From NCBI GenBank assembly GCA_019239785.1, contig JAFAZM010000324.1, positions 1 through 6,076 of the forward strand: 6,076 nt of DNA, given 5' to 3'. Made by a program: the position numbers and the translations under genes. The notes beneath the pieces were generated by a model that was given only the letters and a program-made list of their open reading frames with translations, searched no databases and was not told the DNA's origin. Position 1 is the stretch's first letter; each line of letters opens with the position of its first letter. Origin of the DNA: Sphingomonadaceae bacterium (GTDB lineage: Bacteria > Pseudomonadota > Alphaproteobacteria > Sphingomonadales > Sphingomonadaceae). Below are positions 1 to 4,303 of the stretch, piece by piece.

Positions 1-555
1 ATCTGCGCGCTGCAGGCGGCGATGGAGGGCTACGAGGTCGTGACGATGGAAGAGGCGGTCAAGCGCTGCGACATCTTCGTCACCGCGACCGGCAACGCCG
101 ATGTCATCACCGCCGACCATATGAAATCGATGAAGAACATGGCGATCGTCTGCAACATCGGCCATTTCGACAGCGAGATCCAGATCGCGGCGCTCTCGAA
201 CTACAAATGGACCGAGATCAAGCCGCAGGTCGACGAGGTCGAATTCCCGGACGGCAAGAAGATCATCGTGCTGGCCAAGGGCCGGCTGGTGAACCTCGGC
301 TGCGCGACCGGCCATCCGAGCTTCGTGATGAGCTCAAGCTTCACCAACCAGACGCTGGCGCAGATCGAGCTCTGGACCAAGTCGGAGCAGTACCAGAACG
401 ACGTCTACGTCCTGCCCAAGCATCTCGACGAGAAGGTCGCGGCGCTCCATCTCGACAAGCTCGGCGTGAAGCTCTCGAAGCTCAGCCAGAAGCAGGCCGA
501 CTATATCGGCGTGCCGGTCGAAGGGCCGTTCAAGCCCGATCATTACCGCTATTAG
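1..555 (+). CDS. ahcY: Adenosylhomocysteinase, C-terminal part (5' end outside window)
   Basis: This is the last 184 residues of S-adenosyl-L-homocysteine hydrolase, the cytosolic NAD-dependent tetramer that reversibly splits S-adenosylhomocysteine to adenosine and homocysteine and so relieves product inhibition of methyltransferases. The reading frame is open from base 1 (ICALQAAMEGYEVV...), so the gene starts upstream; full-length family members are roughly 430-470 aa. Visible family landmarks are the end of the Rossmann NAD-binding domain (VTATGN, then NIGHFDSEI at about fragment residues 52-60), the conserved NLGCATGHPSFVM block (about 98-110), and the C-terminal tail KPDHYRY, whose Lys and Tyr are known in this family to reach the NAD of a neighbouring subunit. 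The fragment looks intact and functional. Its TAG stop (553-555) is shared with the first bases of a 105-bp repeat, so the repeat starts exactly where the gene ends. There is no sign of an operon with the receptor downstream, which begins 378 bp later behind several hairpins. Confidence 0.97.
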   Translation: MCALQAAMEGYEVVTMEEAVKRCDIFVTATGNADVITADHMKSMKNMAIVCNIGHFDSEIQIAALSNYKWTEIKPQVDEVEFPDGKKIIVLAKGRLVNLGCATGHPSFVMSSSFTNQTLAQIELWTKSEQYQNDVYVLPKHLDEKVAALHLDKLGVKLSKLSQKQADYIGVPVEGPFKPDHYRY

Positions 556-657
556 AGCGGTTTGTGATCTGATTGCATCAGATCAACCGCTCTAAGTCTT
601 TGTCTAGCCGCGATTTCCGAGTCGTCAGATGCTGCCATCTGACTAGAAATCGCTCTA
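553..657 (+). repeat. Left copy of 105-bp REP/MITE-like inverted repeat
   Basis: This 105-bp element is repeated in reverse complement at 4041-4144 with a single base indel (GGCAGCATCTG when read in reverse complement, against GGCACATCTG in the other copy). It holds two palindromic units. The first (553-594) pairs TAGAGCGGTT...GATCTGAT with ATCAGATC AACCGCTCTA around a TGC loop, with a 3-nt bulge (TGT) on the left arm. The second (605-657) pairs GCGATTTC...TCAGATG with CATCTGA...GAAATCGC, with unequal bulges. The outer ends are TAGAGCGGTTT and AAATCGCTCTA, which are imperfect terminal inverted repeats bounded by TA. The first three bases are the ahcY stop codon. The element is visibly less GC-rich than its surroundings. 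The first hairpin could act as a transcription barrier after ahcY, although no clean U-tract follows it. No transposase or RAYT gene is visible nearby. Confidence 0.9.
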
Positions 658-753
658 AGGCAGGCCGGCCGGGCCAGCGCCCGGCCGCCCGCCAGGCATT
701 GCACCCCCGCGGCAAAGCGGGCGGCAGCCGTCGGCGCCAGGCGCCGGCGGCTG
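658..753 (+). other. GC-rich, hairpin-dense leader region
   Basis: This stretch contains no credible gene but is full of strong dyads. There is an 8-bp perfect stem with a 4-nt loop (667-674 with 679-686, GGCCGGGC/GCCCGGCC). A 9-bp perfect pairing links 684-692 with 717-725 (GCCGCCCGC/GCGGGCGGC). A 14-bp nearly perfect stem pairs 725-738 with 740-753 (one T-G wobble, essentially no loop). Several of these pairings share bases, so alternative folds would compete. If ahcY read-through RNA crosses here, it could act as an attenuator; this is inference. Such GC-rich dyads also arise by chance in DNA of this composition. Confidence 0.5.
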
Positions 754-763
754 TAGCATTTTT
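725..763 (+). terminator. Possible intrinsic terminator after ahcY
   Basis: A 14-bp GC-rich stem (725-738 with 740-753) is followed by TAGCA and then five T residues at 759-763. This resembles a Rho-independent terminator for read-through from ahcY, but the T-run begins 5 nt after the stem and is short. The same T-run forms the spacer of a Pho-box-like sequence, so it may belong to the downstream promoter instead. Confidence 0.3.
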
Positions 764-768
764 GTCAC
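751..768 (+). promoter_or_regulatory. Pho-box-like direct repeat upstream of TBDR1
   Basis: CTGTAGC-ATTT-TTGTCAC is two 7-bp half sites in direct orientation separated by an A/T-only 4-bp spacer. This is the layout of PhoB boxes (CTGTCAT-N4-CTGTCAT). The second half matches the CTGTCAC form at 6 of 7 positions; the first keeps CTGT and the final C. TTGTCA (762-767) could alternatively be a sigma70 -35 element, but no good -10 lies at the usual distance; the closest is a weak CGTTAC at 779-784. The motif lies about 165 bp before the TBDR1 start, so a long leader would follow. Phosphate-starvation control of the receptor is an inference. Confidence 0.35.
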
Positions 769-890
769 AGCCGCCGATCGTTACGCCTCAAGCTACGGAA
801 ACCACGGTGATCTTTTCGGGACTGGCCCGTTAGCAGCCCTCCCGCATTCCGGCTCACCCCTTCGAGTCGGGATGCTCATCACCGATCTTT

Positions 891-908
891 CTCGCCCCCG
901 AGGGCGAG
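891..908 (+). promoter_or_regulatory. Perfect hairpin just upstream of the TBDR1 ribosome-binding region
   Basis: CTCGCCC, loop CCGA, GGGCGAG forms a perfect 7-bp stem ending 25 nt before the TBDR1 start. It is followed by an A-rich stretch, not by T residues, so it is not a terminator. In the 5' leader it could stabilise the mRNA or set off the unstructured A-rich ribosome landing site; that role is inferred. Confidence 0.35.
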
Positions 909-921
909 CAAAAGCAAAAGC

Positions 922-931
922 AGAAAGTAGG
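922..931 (+). promoter_or_regulatory. Weak ribosome-binding site of TBDR1
   Basis: AGAAAGTAGG precedes the ATG at 934. The AGTAGG part resembles the Shine-Dalgarno core but lies only 2 nt from the start codon; the AGAAAG part is better spaced but a weaker match. An in-frame TAG at 928-930 rules out any upstream start, and the signal peptide begins right at this ATG, so the start is well fixed despite the weak site. Confidence 0.4.
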
Positions 932-933
932 TT

Positions 934-3900
934 ATGCGTTCCTTGCACCCCGTTCGTCGCTTCCCCGTCTCCGCTTCCCTTCTCACCCTCGCCATCGCCG
1001 CCTTCGCCAGCCCGGCCTTCGCCCAGCCGGCGGCCGACGCCGCCGCCCAGCCCGCCGATGCCGCCGCGCAGCCGGCCGACGCCGCCCAGCCGGCCGACGC
1101 CACGGCGCAGGCCGCCGCGCCCGCCGACGAAGGCGAGGCGATCGTCGTCACCGGCTCGCGCATCGCGCGCCCCGAATTCACCACGCTCCAGCCTACCCAG
1201 GTCGTCGGCAACCAGCAGATCCAGGACCGCGGCTACACCAATATCGGCCAGGCGCTGCAGGAGCTGCCCGCCTTCGGCCCGCCGGGCAATAGCGGCGTCG
1301 GCGCCCAATCCTCCTTCGGCCCGGCGCAGACCTTCGTCGACTTCTTCTCGCTCGGCACGCAGCGCACCCTGACCCTGGTCAACGGCCGCCGCTTCGTCTC
1401 CTCGAACACGGCGAGCATCTTCGGCCCGGTCGCCTCCGGCACCCAGGTCGACCTCAACAACATCCCGACCACCCTGGTCGACCGGGTCGAGGTCGTCGCC
1501 GTCGGCGGCGCCCCGATCTACGGCTCCGATGCGATCGCCGGCACGATCAACATCATCCTGCGCCGCAACTTCCAGGGCCTGCAGCTCGAGGGCCAGTACG
1601 GCATCTCCGAGCAGGGCGACGGCGCCGACCGCCGGGTCTCCATCCTCGCCGGCCACAATTTCGCCGGCGGCCGCGGCAACATCACCCTCTCCGGCGAGTG
1701 GAACCAGGTCGACGGCCTGGTCGCCTCCGACCGCGCCGTCACCCGCCAGGGCCTGTTCTTCGGGACGCCGCCAGCCTCTGCCGGCTCGACCTTCTCGCGC
1801 CTGCTCTATCCGGACCAGCGCTACACCGCCTTCACGATCGGCGGCGTGCCGTTCCGGCGCGACGACTTCCTGGCGAGCCGCTCCGGGATCCGCGACGCGA
1901 ACGGCAATCTGCTCCAGTTCGGCATCAACGGGACCCTGGTTCCGCTCGACCTCGGCACCGTGCTTCGCCAGGGCTATATCTCGAGCGGCGGCAACGGCTA
2001 CGCGCTGCCGCTCCAGAGCAATCTGCTGACCAGCTCCGAGCGCTATCTCGGCACCGCGCTGGCGAGCTTCGAGTTCAGCCCGCACCTCGCGGCCTTCGCC
2101 GAGGCCTGGTACGTGCACAGCACCGGCCGCAACCTGATCGACCAGCCGAACTACAATACGGCCCTGTTCGACGCGGCCGGCACCGCCGACGGCAACCTCA
2201 TCGTCAGCCTCGACAATCCGTTCCTCTCGGCCGCGGACCGGGCGACGATCGCCGCCAACCTGCCGGCCGGGCAGAACCGCTTCTATGTCGGCCGGGCGCT
2301 CGCCGATCTCACCACCGGCAGCTCGGAGGCGACGGTCGAGACCTATCGCTTCGTCGGGGGCCTGCGCGGCGACTTCGATCTCGGCGGCCGCAATTTCACC
2401 TGGGAGGTCTCGGCCAATTACGGCCACAGCCAGACCCGCGGCCACGTCCGCGAGCTCGTCCAGCAGAACTTCGCCAATGCGATCGATGCGGTGCGCGACG
2501 CGAACGGCAACATCATCTGCCGGCCGGGCTACACCAATGCCAATATCGCGACGATCAGCAGCACCTGCGCGCCGCTGAACATCCTCGGCCGGGGCCAAGC
2601 GAGCCAGGCGGCGATCGACTATATCTTCGCGATCGCCAAGCCGATCTCGAACAACAGCCAGCTGGTGTTCGACGCCAACGTCCAGGGCAGCCTGTTCCAT
2701 CTGCCGGGCGGCGACGTCAAAGTCTCGTTCGGCGTCGAGCATCGCCGCGAAAGCACGGACTTCGATCCGGGCGCCTATTATTACGGCGATCCCCAGCCGG
2801 ACGGCACCCGCAACCAGTTCGGCCGCTCCATCCCGATCGATCCGGTCGCGGGCAGCTACCATACCAACGAGGTGTTCGGCGAGCTGACCGTCCCGATCGT
2901 CTCGGCGGAGACGGGCCTTTCCTGGCTGCGGACGCTCGAGCTGGACGGCGCCGCGCGCTACGTCGACAACTCGCTCGTCGGCGGCGACCTGACCTGGACC
3001 GCGGGCGGCCGGCTGGCCTTCTTCCGCGACCTCACCTTCCGCGGCAACTTCACCCGCTCGATCCGCAATCCGGCGATCACCGAGGTGTTCAACCCGACCT
3101 CCCGCGCCTTCGATTTCGGCCGGGATCCGTGCGACACCCGCTATGTCAATGACGGGCCGAACCCATCCGTGCGGCAGGCGAACTGCACCGCGGCCGGGAT
3201 CGACACCGCCAACTTCACGTCGGACTATTCGGACTTCACCGTGCCGGTCACCGTCTCGGGCAACCGGAACCTGACCAGCGAGAAGGCCGACAGCTGGACG
3301 GTCGGTGCGATCCTGCAGCCACGCTTCCTGCCCGGCTTCTCGGCGGCGGTGGACTGGGTGAGCATCCGCCTGCGCGATGCGATCGAATCGCTCGGCGGCG
3401 ACGACATCCTGAACGCCTGCTACGACAGCGCGGACTATCCGAACGCCTTCTGCGGCGCGGTGGACCGCGATGGCGCCGGGCAGATCACGATGATCCGCGA
3501 GGGCTATTTCAACGCGGCCTCGCGCCGCTTCGACGGCCTCACCGCGACGGTCGCCTATCGCCGCGATCTTCGCGACTTCGGCATCGGCGGCAATCCGGGG
3601 ACGATCGGGCTCAACGTCAACTATCTCTACACGAGCCGGCTCGAGACAAGAGTGGGGACGGGCGACATCAACCACCTGGTCGGCCAGATCGGCAATCCCC
3701 GCCACCAGGCCACTGCGAACCTGACCTACCAGAATGGCGGCTTCACCAGCCTGTTGCAGCTGCAATATTTCGGCAAGTCCCGGTTCGAGGTGGACGAGCC
3801 GGATACGGCGCGCAACATCCAGGGCGTCGGCGCCTGGTGGCTGTGGAACGCCACGATCGGCTACGACGTCAACCGCCAGCTCGGGCTGCGCCTGATCGTC

Positions 3901-4020
3901 GACAATATCTTCGACAAGGATCCGCCGGCGCCGTTCACCGGCAGCTACAACGCCATGCAATCCTATTTCTCGGGCGTGCTCGGGCGTTCCTTCCGGGTCT
4001 CGGCGACGGTCAGGTTCTGA
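934..4020 (+). CDS. TonB-dependent outer-membrane receptor (TBDR1), complete
   Basis: A 1028-residue TonB-dependent receptor, which imports a ligand across the outer membrane using energy from TonB-ExbBD. Residues 1-30 are a signal peptide (arginines, then LLTLAIAAFA, cleavage after AFA30). Residues 31-65 are an Ala/Pro-rich linker with AQPADA-type repeats. The TonB box lies at about 68-76 (EAIVVTGSR). The plug runs to about 211, with LVNGRRFV from 148 and GGAPIYGSDAIAGTINIIL at 191-209. The rest is the 22-strand-type barrel, ending in the OMP assembly signal VSATVRF with a terminal Phe. It has just six cysteines, in three close pairs (C529/C545, C733/C751, C829/C840), likely loop disulfides; this pattern is familiar in large sphingomonad receptors. 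Its length is normal for that group. It lies alone between inverted repeats, with its own upstream region and a terminator behind it. The ligand is unknown: no siderophore, sugar-utilisation or regulatory partner is in view. Confidence 0.96.
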   Translation: MRSLHPVRRFPVSASLLTLAIAAFASPAFAQPAADAAAQPADAAAQPADAAQPADATAQAAAPADEGEAIVVTGSRIARPEFTTLQPTQVVGNQQIQDRGYTNIGQALQELPAFGPPGNSGVGAQSSFGPAQTFVDFFSLGTQRTLTLVNGRRFVSSNTASIFGPVASGTQVDLNNIPTTLVDRVEVVAVGGAPIYGSDAIAGTINIILRRNFQGLQLEGQYGISEQGDGADRRVSILAGHNFAGGRGNITLSGEWNQVDGLVASDRAVTRQGLFFGTPPASAGSTFSRLLYPDQRYTAFTIGGVPFRRDDFLASRSGIRDANGNLLQFGINGTLVPLDLGTVLRQGYISSGGNGYALPLQSNLLTSSERYLGTALASFEFSPHLAAFAEAWYVHSTGRNLIDQPNYNTALFDAAGTADGNLIVSLDNPFLSAADRATIAANLPAGQNRFYVGRALADLTTGSSEATVETYRFVGGLRGDFDLGGRNFTWEVSANYGHSQTRGHVRELVQQNFANAIDAVRDANGNIICRPGYTNANIATISSTCAPLNILGRGQASQAAIDYIFAIAKPISNNSQLVFDANVQGSLFHLPGGDVKVSFGVEHRRESTDFDPGAYYYGDPQPDGTRNQFGRSIPIDPVAGSYHTNEVFGELTVPIVSAETGLSWLRTLELDGAARYVDNSLVGGDLTWTAGGRLAFFRDLTFRGNFTRSIRNPAITEVFNPTSRAFDFGRDPCDTRYVNDGPNPSVRQANCTAAGIDTANFTSDYSDFTVPVTVSGNRNLTSEKADSWTVGAILQPRFLPGFSAAVDWVSIRLRDAIESLGGDDILNACYDSADYPNAFCGAVDRDGAGQITMIREGYFNAASRRFDGLTATVAYRRDLRDFGIGGNPGTIGLNVNYLYTSRLETRVGTGDINHLVGQIGNPRHQATANLTYQNGGFTSLLQLQYFGKSRFEVDEPDTARNIQGVGAWWLWNATIGYDVNRQLGLRLIVDNIFDKDPPAPFTGSYNAMQSYFSGVLGRSFRVSATVRF
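1024..1107 (+). repeat. Ala/Pro-rich AQPADA repeat tract in TBDR1
   Basis: Directly after the predicted signal-peptide cleavage site, residues 31-58 consist of four imperfect copies of a QPADAAA-type unit, encoded by near-repeats of CAGCCGGCCGACGCC. The tract lengthens the periplasmic linker between the mature N-terminus and the TonB box. TBDR2 has no such tract: it has about 10 residues there against about 38 in TBDR1. Short in-frame DNA repeats like this can change copy number by slippage without breaking the frame. Confidence 0.75.
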
Positions 4021-4040
4021 TCGGAGCGGCGCTCCAACAC

Positions 4041-4144
4041 TAGAGCGATTTCTAGTCAGATGGCACATCTGACGACTCGGAAATCGCGGCTAGACAAAGA
4101 CTTAGAGCGGTTGATCTGATGCAATCAGATCACAAACCGCTCTA
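4041..4144 (-). repeat. Right copy (inverted) of the 105-bp REP/MITE-like repeat
   Basis: This is the reverse complement of 553-657, 104 bp long because one base is missing near 4065 (GGCACATCTG where the other copy, read in the same direction, has GGCAGCATCTG); every other position matches. The two palindromic units appear in reverse order, 4041-4092 and then 4103-4144, joined by a short spacer containing the reverse complement of AGTCTTTGTC. It starts 20 bp after the TBDR1 stop codon and ends just before a separate intrinsic terminator. The flanks (AACAC before, GAAGC after) differ from those of the left copy, so the homology stops sharply at the TA ends. Confidence 0.9.
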
Positions 4145-4151
4145 GAAGCAG

Positions 4152-4180
4152 AGGGGGTCGGCCAAAAGCCGGCCCCCTTT
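4152..4180 (+). terminator. Rho-independent terminator after TBDR1
   Basis: AGGGGGTCGGC pairs with GCCGGCCCCCT (11-bp stem, one T-G wobble) around the loop CAAAA and is followed by T residues (TTT with the paired T at its start), then CGCTGTT. The strong GC stem with a short U-tract, 130 bp after the TBDR1 stop and before the TBDR2 promoter, indicates that the two receptor genes are separate transcription units. Confidence 0.75.
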
Positions 4181-4197
4181 CGCTGTTGGGGAACGAG

Positions 4198-4213
4198 GCG
4201 CGCCGCGGCGCGC
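4198..4213. repeat. 16-bp perfect GC palindrome
   Basis: GCGCGCCGCGGCGCGC is its own reverse complement. It lies between the TBDR1 terminator and the TBDR2 promoter. It has no loop or T-run. It could be a protein-binding site or a chance product of GC-only sequence. Confidence 0.45.
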
Positions 4214-4246
4214 GACGTCCTATTCGCATGCCGCCGCCACAACCCC

Positions 4247-4276
4247 TTGATCGATCTTGCGATTAGTACGTATAGT
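4247..4276 (+). promoter_or_regulatory. Likely sigma70-type promoter of TBDR2
   Basis: TTGATC (4247-4252) and TATAGT (4271-4276) are separated by 18 bp and lie just upstream of the receptor start, in one of the few AT-leaning stretches of the window. Both hexamers are close to TTGACA and TATAAT. Transcription would begin near 4283, giving a leader of about 20 nt. No start site has been measured. Confidence 0.5.
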
Positions 4277-4281
4277 ACCAA
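4263..4281. promoter_or_regulatory. Operator-like dyad overlapping the TBDR2 -10 element
   Basis: TTAGTAC-GTATA-GTACCAA is a 19-bp dyad. The two 7-bp arms match at 6 of 7 positions and share a perfect GTAC core on each side of a 5-bp centre. It covers the proposed -10 (4271-4276), the position where a repressor would block RNA polymerase. No regulator gene is in the window, and I cannot name the family that would bind it. Confidence 0.45.
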
Positions 4282-4295
4282 ATCTGCCGCGATCG

Positions 4296-4302
4296 AAAGG
4301 GG
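4296..4302 (+). promoter_or_regulatory. Shine-Dalgarno of TBDR2, which leaves the start codon open
   Basis: AAAGGGG is a clear purine-rich site. It is only 1 nt from the ATG at 4304 but 7 nt from the in-frame GTG at 4310 (codon 3), which is the better spacing. Either start keeps the signal peptide intact, so the protein changes by only two residues. Confidence 0.55.
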
Positions 4303-4303
4303 A

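Larger units (their letters stand above)
553..4144. other. Receptor cassette bounded by inverted 105/104-bp repeats
   Basis: The near-identical inverted repeats enclose exactly one gene, TBDR1, with its complete upstream region (658-933). Nothing of ahcY or TBDR2 lies inside beyond the shared stop codon. What is seen is the geometry and the near-identity of the repeats. That the interval moves or inverts as a unit is inference: homologous recombination between inverted repeats would flip it, and a pair of MITE-like ends could in principle be mobilised together by a transposase acting in trans. The alternative is that two copies of a genome-wide interspersed repeat landed independently at the gene ends, as REP elements often do. 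Confidence 0.35.

Noticed and set aside
553..657. The repeat as a recombinase att/attC site or a dedicated small-RNA gene
   Set aside because: There are no integrase core-site hallmarks, no integron cassette features and no promoter-terminator pair. The palindromic, TA-bounded structure fits a REP/MITE-type repeat better.
573..833. An 86-codon + strand frame in the gap after ahcY
   Set aside because: It starts inside the repeat and runs through the hairpin-rich leader. It shares the peptide CHLTRNRS with the antisense frame that starts in the other repeat copy, which simply reflects the inverted repeat. No ribosome site or coding character.
793..4068. A 1091-codon open frame on the minus strand covering all of TBDR1
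   Set aside because: It mirrors the TBDR1 codons: strong GC third-position bias makes antisense stops rare. The translation is Ala/Arg/Glu/Val-rich low-complexity sequence with no domain, signal peptide or ribosome site, while the + strand protein is unmistakable.
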